Of a DNA stretch of 64,000 nt, positions 53,814 to 63,500 are shown one piece after another. Origin of the DNA: Oscillatoria nigro-viridis PCC 7112 (GTDB lineage: Bacteria > Cyanobacteriota > Cyanobacteriia > Cyanobacteriales > Microcoleaceae); assembly GCF_000317475.1 (NCBI RefSeq), contig NC_019729.1:186001-250000 (forward strand), in the 5' to 3' direction. The notes beneath the pieces are model-generated. The model was not told where the DNA came from. It searched no databases and saw only the letters and a program-made list of their open reading frames with translations. Positions within the stretch are counted from its first letter, which is position 1; every line of letters starts with the position of its first letter. The translations under genes and the position numbers were made by a program.

Positions 53814-54081
53814 ATTTGGCAGGTCAGTCAGCGCGATTAATCAGGGAGCAAGGCATTGGGCACTTGTGCAGAAGGCATGAGGCATTCGGCAGAAGTAACA
53901 ATAATTTACTTCTAAACAACTTCTCTGTCCTCTGCAGCAAGCCATAAAGCTTGTTAAAAGTCAAAAAATATCAAAAACCAAATTTTTTCCTCAATCTTTT
54001 TTCAATAAGCTGCGATATTTGCAAAATATCTCGATCGTTGTGTATTATTGTCAATAGGCAGACTTTCTTGAGAGGGTCACT

Positions 54082-54609
54082 ATGGCACTTTATACCGCGT
54101 CCTCATTCAAATCCGAACTCAATGACAAAGGCTGGCGGATGACTCCCCAACGGGAAACCATCTTGCACGTGTTTCAGAACCTCCCCAAAGGCAATCACCT
54201 GAGTGCGGAGGATTTGTACACTTTGTTAAAAAATCGCGGAGAAAACATTAGCTTGTCCACCATTTACCGAACTTTAAAGTTAATGGCAAGGATGAGCCTC
54301 CTCCGCGAGCTCGAACTAGCAGAAGGTCACAAACACTATGAAATAAACCAGCCTTACCCGCATCACCACCACCACCTAGTCTGCGTTCAGTGCAACAGAA
54401 CGATCGAATTTAACAACGATTCGATTTTGAAAATTGGCATGAAGCAAGCTGAAAAGTCTGGGTTGCACCTGCTAGACTGCCAGCTAACCATTCATACGGT
54501 GTGCCACGAAGCTTTGCGGATGGGATGGCCGTCTTTGGTTTCCAGCAATTGGTCTTGTCCGAGGTCGATCGCCCAGAACGGCAGCAGCGCCCCGGATGCA
54601 ATCGAGTGA
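54082..54609 (+). CDS. fur: Ferric uptake regulator, FurA type
   Basis: This protein represses iron-acquisition genes when Fe(II) is bound. It is 175 residues, with FurA-like wording: GWRMTPQRETILHVFQNLPK, LSTIYRTLKLMARM, HKHYEINQPYPHHHHHLVCV QCNR with CxxC. The C-terminus is longer than in Anabaena FurA and reads LTIHTVCHEALRMGWPSLVS followed by SNWSC instead of a second CxxC pair. Metal or redox sensing may thus be altered. An upstream stretch TGTGTATTATTGTCAATAGG may contain its own operator. Confidence 0.88.
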   Translation: MALYTASSFKSELNDKGWRMTPQRETILHVFQNLPKGNHLSAEDLYTLLKNRGENISLSTIYRTLKLMARMSLLRELELAEGHKHYEINQPYPHHHHHLVCVQCNRTIEFNNDSILKIGMKQAEKSGLHLLDCQLTIHTVCHEALRMGWPSLVSSNWSCPRSIAQNGSSAPDAIE

Positions 54610-54786
54610 CATTACACTATTTTCGCATTTCAAGTACGGCTTGTTACAAGTTTTAACAAAAATCGGTAGCCCAAGTGCGATCGCAGTTAGGCAGAAACCG
54701 GGTTTCTTAAGAAAAATACATCATTTCAGGAATGAGTCGGAAACGAGAAACCCGATTTCTTTGATGTAGCATCCGCAAACCCGGGG

Positions 54787-56371
54787 CTAAAAAGTTTGGC
54801 TCAACAAATCGTCTCTGCTGACCCCGTAACTGCGCTGAGCTCGATCGAGGGCGTCTCTCGTCGGAGTATCAAAAACTCCGCCGATGGGGCCTGTGTAAAA
54901 GCCGAGGTCTTGCAGCCGCCTTTGTAATTGCTGAATGCTCGATCGAGAGTTGAAACTGCTGCTAATTGGAACAGCAGGAACAGCAGGAACAGCAGGAACA
55001 GCTAATCCGTTTTGGAGCGCAGCCAAAGTCGCCGGAGTGGCAATACCGGTCGCCGGTGACAAATTGCGTTCCTGCTGAAACGACAGCACCGCAAACTCGG
55101 TTTCGGCTCCAAATACTCCGTTCACCGGGCCGGGGTTTTTGCCCAGACTTCTGAGGGCAGACTGAAGATGTCGGACACTACTGCCCAGTATCGCCCCGTC
55201 GCAGACCAGCGGCAATTTGCGGCACAGGCGCTGCTGCTTGCCTGTTGCCTTGCCGCAAAGCCGATCGAGTGCTGCGATCGACTCTTCCAGTCCCGAACAG
55301 CCCGCTATCTCTTTGAAAGCGGATCAAAGCTGCTTGAGTTGGTCGATCGAACCAACCGTGAATCTGGCTCCTGTAATAACCCAATTGTTGCAGCCGCCGC
55401 TGCACAAATTCTACTTGTCGGCCTGTGTCGCCCAACTCCAGAAAATCTTCGGCATTACTCTGTTGGTCATCTTCCTCAGTCCACGAGGTAATTTCAGCTT
55501 GCCTCATCTGGGCATCGATAGCAGTCAAAGTAGCAGTATCAGCGCAGCCGTCAGAAACCAGATTGTAATCTTGCTGAAAACGAGTCACAGCGTAGAGAGT
55601 GCGTTCGCGAAACTTGCCGTCAACGCCACCTTCAAAATAGCCCAAAGCTTTTAATTGCCGCTGGATCAAGTCTACCGTCGCCCCTCTGTCCCCGAACCGC
55701 AGCCCCTTGCAACCGCCATTTCCCGAAATATCCCCCGGAAGGGTAACGGGGGGAACCGGCCGGGTCGAACCAAACAGCAAAGCTAAAGTTTGCCTATCGG
55801 CAACTCCAGTTACCCGCAGTCGATTAATTCGCTGGAAGTATCTAACCGCATTTTGAGTAACTTCGCGAAAACTACCTGTGGGATGCGCGCTGAAGTAGCC
55901 TAGCTGCTTCAACCTGCGCTGGAGAGCAGAAACATCTGCACCCTCGTCTCCAAAACCAAGTTCGCGATAATTGGTATAAATAGTTTTAAAAGGTCGATTG
56001 TCATCCCCGGCAAAACTGTTGAGTGCGATCACAGTAGCTCGATCGGGCCTGCCAGTCAGCGACAGTTGATAGTCTCGCTGAAAGTTAGTCAGCGCTTGTT
56101 TAGTAACCGGGCCGAGTTGACCTGTCGAAGATCTGGGAAAATAGCCGAGTTCCCGCAACCTGTCTTGAACAGAGCGCACATTGGGATAAACCGGATCTAT
56201 TTGAGCCAAAGCCGCACCTGCTGCACTCAAAACCGACAGCATCAAAGCCAGAGACAGCAAACGGACGTAAGTCTGACTCGATAGATTTTGCCTCTTGGGA
56301 TCATCAACAATTTTCGACTCTGCGGGTGCTTCGCAAACAAGAGCCAGTTCGAGGTAAGCAAGAGATTCCAT
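54787..56371 (-). pseudogene. Exported peptidoglycan-binding protein, split by one frameshift
   Basis: The first frame (56371-55178) has MESLAYLELALVCEAP, a membrane/signal segment (VRLLSLALMLSVLSAAGAAL) and about four PG-binding repeats of the type VQDRLRELGYFPRSSTGQLG. It ends after LRRGDTGQ. Dropping one G from the GGG at about 55189-55191 restores DTGSSVRHLQSALRSLG and continues into two further repeats to 54787. The product would be about 527 residues with five or six domains. The C-terminal part has a VPAVPAVPAVP linker from a 9-base repeat. A sequencing or assembly error is possible. Confidence 0.75.
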
Positions 56372-56763
56372 AATTTTTTAGTGTGAAATTGTGGGTGGGT
56401 TGTGTGAGCAAAGCCAAAAATCATTTTTGGCACGCTTGGCTTGGATTCTATCAACGCTAAGTTCTACCTGGAAAGCGCGAAGCACCCGTTTTTTTAAAAA
56501 AATTACAGTCAAAAATAATTACAGGTAACAGCCAAGATAGCATTGCTGCTTCTAGAGACGCGAGACTCAGCAAAAAAGTTGGCAGGCACATTTTAGCCTT
56601 TGAGGCTGAAAGATTATAGGTTTTTGGGATTATTGGTTAATATTTTATCTCGCTGTCGCTAAAAATACCACTTATTGCGCCCGCCATTAAAAATCCCCGC
56701 CTTTGCTCGTTGCAAATAGGTCGGGGATTGTGTGTTCTGCTGATTCAAAAATGGGTTCTTCCT
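56372..56763. other. Intergenic region, terminator at its right end
   Basis: The part next to the peptidoglycan-binding gene is A/T-rich with a short TTTTTTTAAAAAAA palindrome near 56490-56503. An AGCCTTTGAGGCT hairpin is near 56595. The rest is featureless except for the terminator listed next. Confidence 0.45.
56688..56731 (-). terminator. Intrinsic terminator of the small gene at 56764-56940
   Basis: On the minus strand AATCCCCG (56722-56729) pairs with CGGGGATT (56692-56699) and is followed by TTTAA. It sits just after the gene's stop. Confidence 0.65.
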
Positions 56764-56940
56764 TTAAATTAAGCCAAACCGATCGCAAATTAAAGCTACT
56801 CCCGCTGCAAAAACCGTAATTCCCAAGGCTACCAGAGGATTTTGCCCTCTGCTGACGGCAAAAGAAGTGACCACCCCAGCTCCCAAAGCCGCAGTCACAG
56901 CAGCACTCGCCAAATCTCGATCGGGACGTTTGTCGTACAT
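56764..56940 (-). CDS. Small hydrophobic protein
   Basis: This 58-residue protein begins MYDKRPDRDLASAAVTAALG and continues with two hydrophobic stretches (GAGVVTSFAVSRG and PLVALGITVFAAGVALICDR) that could form a membrane hairpin. ATG 56940 was chosen over 57000 because the extra residues look unrelated. Function unknown; the wording seems familiar from cyanobacterial conserved hypotheticals. Confidence 0.6.
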   Translation of the reverse strand: MYDKRPDRDLASAAVTAALGAGVVTSFAVSRGQNPLVALGITVFAAGVALICDRFGLI

Positions 56941-57100
56941 ATTTTTTATGGTTGGTAGCTGTGAAGCTAAAAACTTAGATGTTGCGATCCAAGCTACCAC
57001 TCTTGCCTCTGCTGCGGTGACAAAAACCTACGCTTTGCAAGTAAGCTTAAAATTTTGCTAAGTTTCTTAACATACTCTCATGAAGCACATAATTTAAACT

Positions 57101-57218
57101 TATAGCCTTTCTCAGAAAGATGAGGTACTCCGCGGGCATGGGGCATGGGGCATCGGGCAAACAGGGCATGGGGCATCGGCAAAAGAGGGCATACCTCACT
57201 TTTTTGAGAACCGCTGTA
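57101..57218. mobile_element. Non-autonomous IS630-type MITE sharing ends with the 7.8 kb element
   Basis: The left end TATAGCCTTTCTCAGAAAGA TGAGGTAC and the reverse complement of the right end, TACAGCGGTTCTCAAAAAAG TGAGGTA, match the ends of the insertion sequence at 7820-8967. The 118-base interior is only GGGGCATGGGGCATCGGGCA repeats and no coding. Confidence 0.75.
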
Positions 57219-57822
57219 TGTTATTCATGAGTTTTTCTTTTGAGTTTTACCTGTTGAAACCTTTTGTCTGCTGAGCTTTTATGTGAAATTGAGGAGTTGG
57301 CTGGGGCGATAGCAACCACAATGTCAGCGTCTCAGACGGCAATCTCAACTAGCGAATGAATGCAATCTTGTCTAGTAAAATCAGGAGGACTAAATTTTAA
57401 TGGCACTGCTCAAGCGAACTTAAAAAAAGCTGTAAGGCAAGATATACATAGATCGTTGCCTTACAAACCAAAATATCTCTCTAAGTGTATGCCAAATCCT
57501 GCTTCCATTCTCTTTCCAACAATTTTTACTCTTCATCGCCTTGACAAAAGGGCAGTCTGCTTGATGCCAATTTATTACCTAATGCTAACATCACAGTTGT
57601 TTTGTTCGTCTCCAGAGAGCATGGATCGCAAAGATTGAGCGCTAGCTTACGGCACAAACTCCATTGGCATTGAGGAGTGCGACATTATTAAAGAGAGAGG
57701 GATTTTTATGGTGTGAGCCACAAGAAATTACTCAACAAGCATTATCGCTCATATTTCTAACTTTCCCGGCCATTATATTTAAAAAAAAAATCAAATAATT
57801 ACTGCCTCATTTTAGTAGTTCA
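57219..57822. other. Noncoding stretch, possible decayed DNA
   Basis: An ORF of 92 codons at 57360-57638 has no recognisable wording and I do not call it. Nothing else is identified. Confidence 0.3.
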
Positions 57823-58032
57823 TGGCTGTCAATCCAATCAAGACCCTTACCCGACAGCGTACAATTTGCCTTGAGAAAGTTTGAAAATATATGGATAGCC
57901 GACGGGTCAACATTTAGTTATGATATTAAAGACCAGATAATTAAGATAGGTGCTGGCACAAAAAAGACACCTTCTTACTACTCATATCTTCCACGCCAGT
58001 CAATCAGCCTCAAAAAACTAGGTTTTTGGTGA
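57823..58032 (+). pseudogene. Relic of an IS4/IS5-type transposase
   Basis: The frame WLSIQSRPLPDSVQFALRKF ENIWIADGSTF resembles the segment around the first catalytic Asp (IADGST) of cyanobacterial IS4-class transposases. The rest of the frame (SYDIKDQIIKIGAGTKKTPS) is short and stops at 58030. No terminal repeats are visible. Confidence 0.4.
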
Positions 58033-58303
58033 TTCGATCGAGGAAAGAGCGAGGGTTGTAGAACTTTATTGAGAATGGTGCAAGATCTCAGTAGTACGAA
58101 GCTGACGGTTGCCTCCTGCCTGCCGACGGGGTGACAAGCAACTTGAAAGCTTACCTCTACAAGGGTTTAAGCCGATTAATCTCAAACGAGATGGAGGACT
58201 GCGATCGCTTAATTCGCGATCGGATAAACTGATGATAATTGTGACTTACGTTAGGGTAGCATATTGATCGATCGGTTCTGTTAGTTTCCTTGCTAATACC
58301 TGT
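58033..58303. other. Noncoding stretch before the SGNH gene
   Basis: A 21-base near-match to the start of the post-gene spacer (GTGACAAGCAACTTGAAAGC, 58131-58150, versus GTGACAACCAACTTGAAAGC at 59038-59057) brackets the gene. Nothing else is recognised. Confidence 0.4.
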
Positions 58304-59041
58304 ATGAAAAAACTGCTCGCGACCATTTCAGTGCTATTGAATGTCATTGTCTTAACAGGGATTTTAGGATGGGCAATAAAGACGGGGTATTTAGGTAGAA
58401 TCCTCGTCATGTTTAATGAAACTTATATCGAATTACCCACAGACACCCTCAGTGATAACCCTTGGTGGGAGGATGAAGTTAAGTATCAACTCGAACTGAC
58501 TAAACAAACTAAAATTGATACTTGCTTTTTTGGCGATTCTATTACCTATGGGCTGGGCAATACCATGGGTAACGATACTTTTAATTTTGCCTTACCCGGT
58601 ATGTCAACAATTTCTCAGCTTGCACAGCTAAAACAATTAACTGCTGCTCAAGTTAAATGTAATAAAGCCATTATTGCCCTCGGTACTAATGATGCGATTT
58701 ATCGAGCGACGGATGCAGAATTTATTAACAATATGAAGCAAATCATCAGCATTATTAGAACAAAAATGAACGCCCAAAAAGTGCTGTTAATCCCTTCATT
58801 TTACTCAACGGTTGCAGCCAGCCACGATCTCACACTAGCGGGTCCTTTGGAAAGAGTGGAAAAAATTAGAGCATTCACTCGTCAAGTGGCAGCGACCGAG
58901 AAAGTTTTGATAGTAGAAAAAGAAATTCAGCCCCTTTATCAAGGGACAGTCTTAAAAGAAAATGTCACAAAAGATGGCGTCCATCTTAACTCGGAAGGTA
59001 GAATAATTTATCGAGGAGCCTTATTAAAAATACTGCGGTGA
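58304..59041 (+). CDS. SGNH/GDSL-type hydrolase, membrane-anchored
   Basis: This 245-residue protein has an N-terminal membrane helix or signal anchor (LLATISVLLNVIVLTGILGW) and an SGNH esterase fold. Block I is FFGDSITYG (catalytic Ser), block II FALPGMS, block III IIALGTNDA and block V KDGVHLNSEGR (Asp and His). The likely reaction is ester or acetyl hydrolysis on a sugar or lipid outside the cytoplasm. It stands alone between mobile-element debris and an insertion sequence, which suggests recent transfer. Confidence 0.83.
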   Translation: MKKLLATISVLLNVIVLTGILGWAIKTGYLGRILVMFNETYIELPTDTLSDNPWWEDEVKYQLELTKQTKIDTCFFGDSITYGLGNTMGNDTFNFALPGMSTISQLAQLKQLTAAQVKCNKAIIALGTNDAIYRATDAEFINNMKQIISIIRTKMNAQKVLLIPSFYSTVAASHDLTLAGPLERVEKIRAFTRQVAATEKVLIVEKEIQPLYQGTVLKENVTKDGVHLNSEGRIIYRGALLKILR

Positions 59042-59098
59042 CAACCAACTTGAAAGCCTGGTCAGACAAAAGAAACCCTTGATACTGCTAGTAGACGT

Positions 59099-60378
59099 AG
59101 GCGGGAGTTAACCTACCATTGATTATTTCTTCAATGCTTTGCCCGAATAAGTCCATTTGAAGGGTTTAGCCATTGTGCAATTGAAGTAATCGATGAATTC
59201 AAGGAGACGGGTTTTGAGTTGAGCTTTACTAAGGAAATTGGCTCGCCTGAGTAACTTACGAACCAAAATACTGAACCAAATCTCAATCTGATTGAGCCAA
59301 GAACAATGCTTGGGGGTGAAGTGAAACACGATTTTATGAGTGGGGTCACGCAAGAAATCGGATCGAGTTGGCATCGATTTAAGAATACCCGATACCCCTT
59401 TCACCCCGAGAGGAACCTCCAGCCCTTCAAATTTTGCCACAAACCGAACCAAGGATTCCGATTGATGAGTGTTCAAACAATCCATCACCAGATGCCATTT
59501 GACAGCATCAGGGTCACTAGCCATCAGGTGTTCGACGTGGCTCAGATAGTCCAACTCAGTTCGGGTATCGCCAATGGTCGCAGCGACCACCTGACCTTGA
59601 GCAACATCAAAACTCGCGATTAATGTTTGGGTGCCGTGGCGAATATACTCAAATTCTCGCCGCTCCCGTTTGCCGGGACGCATCCCACGGTCGGCAGACT
59701 TGCGCTCGATGGCTTGAATTCCTGTCATCTCATCCATCGAAATCGTCCGCTCTCCCCGCTCGGCACGCTCTATTGCACTCAGGTAGACCTCACAGATGTC
59801 TTTGATTTTTTCATCAAACTGTGGGTCGGGGGGGGATTCAACCAGTATTGTGACTGGTGCGGTTTTAAATCGGCTTCTGCCATCAATCTCCCAACATGAC
59901 GAGGGGAGATGCTGGTGACTATGCCTTGTTTGACCGCTTCATCTGCTAGCTCTCGTGCACTCCAATGACTCAGCGGTCGCCCAGATATTTCCGGTTTCTC
60001 ACAAGCGAGCGCAAATAATTGAAGAATCTGTTCTAAGCTGAAGGTCATTGGACCTCCGAGTCTCTCGGCATCGGCTAATCGCTGCACCACTTCCAGATTT
60101 TTGACACTCAACTCTAACCAACGATGCCGCCACAACGAAGCCATCTCTCGACTGATGTTGAGGGCACGAGCGATTTCTCGATGATTGTATCCTTCGTCTG
60201 CTAACAGAATAATCCTGGCTCTTAAGGCAATTTGCTGGGGAGTCCGATGACGGTTGACAATCTGCCACAGTTGCTCTCGTTCTGGCTCTGCCAATTGCAA
60301 TGGCTTTGGGGCTAGTCTGGGCATCGATCTGTTCTACCTTCTACATCTACATATAAATGGTAGCTCTATTCACGCCCA
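59099..60378 (-). mobile_element. IS630-type insertion sequence, second element
   Basis: The proposed ends GGCGGGAGTTAACCTACCAT TGAT (from 59100) and, reverse-complemented, GGCGTGAATAGAGCTACCAT TTAT (ending near 60377) match at about 17 of 24 positions. The boundaries are therefore approximate and no clean TA duplication was confirmed. It carries one transposase in two frames and lies between the SGNH gene and the NRPS gene. Confidence 0.65.
59123..60324 (-). CDS. IS630-family transposase, two frames joined at a C8 run
   Basis: The first frame (60324-about 59830) is the HTH half: [43 protein letters not shown] and [16 protein letters not shown]. It breaks at a run of eight C on the minus strand (59828-59835). 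Adding one base gives [17 protein letters not shown] and runs into the catalytic half: SMDEMTGIQ (D), [13 protein letters not shown] (D) and [17 protein letters not shown] (E). All catalytic acids remain. It could be a programmed shift or decay. Confidence 0.8.
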
Positions 60379-60461
60379 AGTGTACTAGGTTATAAGCTTA
60401 CGTTATCAGCAAAAGTACGGGAGAGCCGATAATCCTATCCAGCTAAAGATGCGATCGCCAC

Positions 60462-60492
60462 TTTCTCTATTAAGCGTAGCTTAATAGAGAAA
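60462..60492. terminator. 14-bp hairpin downstream of the NRPS gene
   Basis: TTTCTCTATTAAGC and GCTTAATAGAGAAA pair perfectly around GTA. A second inverted pair, GAGCTGCT and AGCAGCTC, is near 60499-60531. There is no T-run on the minus strand, so termination is only probable. Confidence 0.45.
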
Positions 60493-60541
60493 TGGTATGA
60501 GCTGCTGCATACTAGAGGCAGATAGCAGCTCAGATCGCAGC

Positions 60542-63500
60542 CTAAAGTTTGGCGAAGGCTCGATCGATATGCACTCTCATTTTTTCCGCCAAGAGATGGA
60601 CATTGGGTTTTTGAAGGATACTTAGATGATTTCCAGGGATATCATATATGTCTAATCCTCCAACCAAATATTCATTCCAGTTTTCCAAAGTGCTAAAGTG
60701 ACTTTCCTCCATCGCCCGGAACAAAATCGCCCTGCCTGGGTAAGGCTGTAGCCTGTAACTGTTGAAAGCGTAATTCCGAAACTCTAATCGAGGATCTACA
60801 GGATCGTTATTCATGTTAGAAGTCGATTTAGTCTTCTGAAATTGTTGTATCTTTTGGAAAACATAGGAAAACCCTTTTTCGCGCAGCTTTTTGGCATGAA
60901 AAGCCAGCTTCTGACTCAATGACAGTTCGTTTTTCCCTGGAATCGCACTATCCAAAAGGCACAGTAAAGCTACTTCCTCACCCTGTAAATGAAGTTGATG
61001 TGCCATTTCAAAGGCTACTAAGCCACCCAAGGACTCACCCGCTAGGAGGTAAGGGCCTGTAGGCTGATGTGTTTGTATCTCTTTGAGGTAGCGAGTTGCC
61101 ATATCTGCAATACTCACTTGCATTGGTGGTTTGTCAAGTTCCTTCCTTTGGAACATACTGACTTCCTCGTTGAGATAGACTCCATAACAAGTCAGGTCTT
61201 CGCCGAGGTGTCTTGACAAATCATAGTAAAGGAATATGCCGTAAATAAAGAACACAGGAAGCTTGGAACTGCCTTGCTGAATCGTGACTAAAGCCTGCGA
61301 AGAAGACAAGCATCCTTGTTCGCGAAGGGTGTTAGCCAACTGCTTAATCGTTGGCGATTGGAAAAGGATAGCTAAAGATAGCTCTTGCTTGTAGGTTTCC
61401 TCTATTTCACGAAGTAGCGATATCGCTAATAGGGAATGTCCTCCCAGCTCGAAGAAATTATCTGTCGTACTGATGGGTGAAGTATGCAATACTTTTTCCC
61501 AAATCTTGATGAGTTGAACTTCCAAATCATCCTGAGGACTGGCAAATTTTCTTGGCTGTTCTGGTGTTGCTTGAGTTGTAGTGGCTGGCGGATATAGAGG
61601 CGTGGGAGTGGCGGGTGTGATTGGTGGTTGGGCCGATTGTTGAGGTGCGGGTAGAGCTTTACGATCGACCTTACCATTAGGTGTTAGAGGTAGAGCTTCC
61701 AAGAAAACGAAGATAGACGGCACCATATATTCTGGTACGTACTCCTTGAGCAGACTTCGCAGTTCTTGGATGGTTGGGTTCTGATTGTTGACGGCTACAA
61801 TATAACCCACTAGACGCTTGTCGCCAGGAAAATCTTCCCTGACGATGACCACCGCCTGCTGCACATGGGGATGTTTGACCAAAACAGACTCGATTTCACC
61901 GAGTTCGATGCGAAAACCGCGAATTTTGACTTGAAAATCTAGGCGACCCAAACACTCAATATTTCCATCTGGCAAATAACGCGCTAAGTCCCCCGTCTTG
62001 TAGATTCGTTCGGTTTCCCGAAAGGGATTAGGAATAAATCTCTCTGTCGTTAAATCGTCACGTTGCAAATAGCCTCGGGCTAATCCTGCACCACCAATAT
62101 GTAATTCCCCAGCCACCCCAACGGGAACGGGTTGCAGGAGAGGATCTAAGATGTAGATATCGGTGTTGGCGATCGGCTTACCAATTAAAATTCGCTGTTG
62201 GGCATCTTTGATTTGATAAACCGTTGACCAAACTGTTGTTTCTGTCGGCCCGTACATATTCCAAAGTTCCGTACCTTTGGTTAACAATTGGGCAGCCAAT
62301 TCTTTAGGGATGGCTTCCCCACCGGAGAGCATTTTCATCGGGGACTGACCTTCCCAACCCGATTCCAGCAATAATCGCCAAGTGGCTGGGGTCGCTTGCA
62401 GGATCGTAATCCCCGATTGGGCGATCGTCTTTAATAACTTTCTGCCATCCATGGCAGCTTCCCGACTCAGGATGACAACCTGCGCTCCCACAGTCAGGGG
62501 TAAGTACAGTTCTAAGACTGCAATATCAAAAGAGAGAGTCGTGACAGACAGCAAAATATCCGCCTCACAGATTCCCGGTTGCTGGCGCATCGAATTTAAA
62601 AAATTGACGGCCCCGCGGTGAAGAACTTGTACGCCTTTGGGCTTACCCGTAGAACCAGACGTGTAAATGACGTAGGCCATATTTTCTGGCGTAACATTTG
62701 CGATCGGTGTTTCCTCACTCTCTTGGGCAATGAGAGACCAATCCGCATCCAAACAGATGACCAATGCTTCTTTGGCTGCTGTGGTAGGCAGGTTCTTGAC
62801 AAGCTGCTGTTGTGTTAACAATAGTTTGGCTTTGGAATTCTCGATCATGTATTCCACGCGATCGGGAGGGTAGTTCGGGTCTATGGGAACATAGGCTCCG
62901 CCCGCCTTCAGCACACCTAATAATCCCACCAGCATTTCCAGAGAACGCTCGACACAAATGCCAACTAAATCATCCGGTTTTACCCCTTTTTTTTGTAAAT
63001 AGTGGGCCAGTTGATTGGAGCGTTGATGCAGTTCTTGGTAAGTTAATGTTTGACCTTCACAGGAAACCGCTATTTTCTCTGGAGTTGCTTCTGATTGTTG
63101 AGTCACTAAGTCGTGGAGGCATCGATCTTGTGATTCATCTGTTTGAGTCTGATTCCATTCTACCAGCAACAAATTTTTCTCTTTGTCTGGCAACAGCGGC
63201 AATGCAGAAATCGGTAGTTCTGGATGAGCCACAATGCCTGCCAACAAAATCTGGAAATGCTCGTTCATTCGTTCAATGGTTTCTGCATTAAACAAATCCG
63301 TGCTGTAAGACCAACTCCCCTCCAATCCTTCGCTGGTTGGTTTTAAGAATAAAGTTAAGTCAAATTTTCCTTCGTTGTTTTCAATCACCCACGGACTTGC
63401 GGTTAATCTTGACAGATCGATCCTTTGGAATGGAATATTTTCCTCAAAGACAAAGGTCACTTGAAACAGAGGGGCATAGCTTAAGTCGGGCTGGGGACAA

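Noticed and set aside
57360..57638. 92-codon ORF
   Set aside because: No recognisable wording, poor composition and no ribosome site. It is probably chance in decayed DNA.
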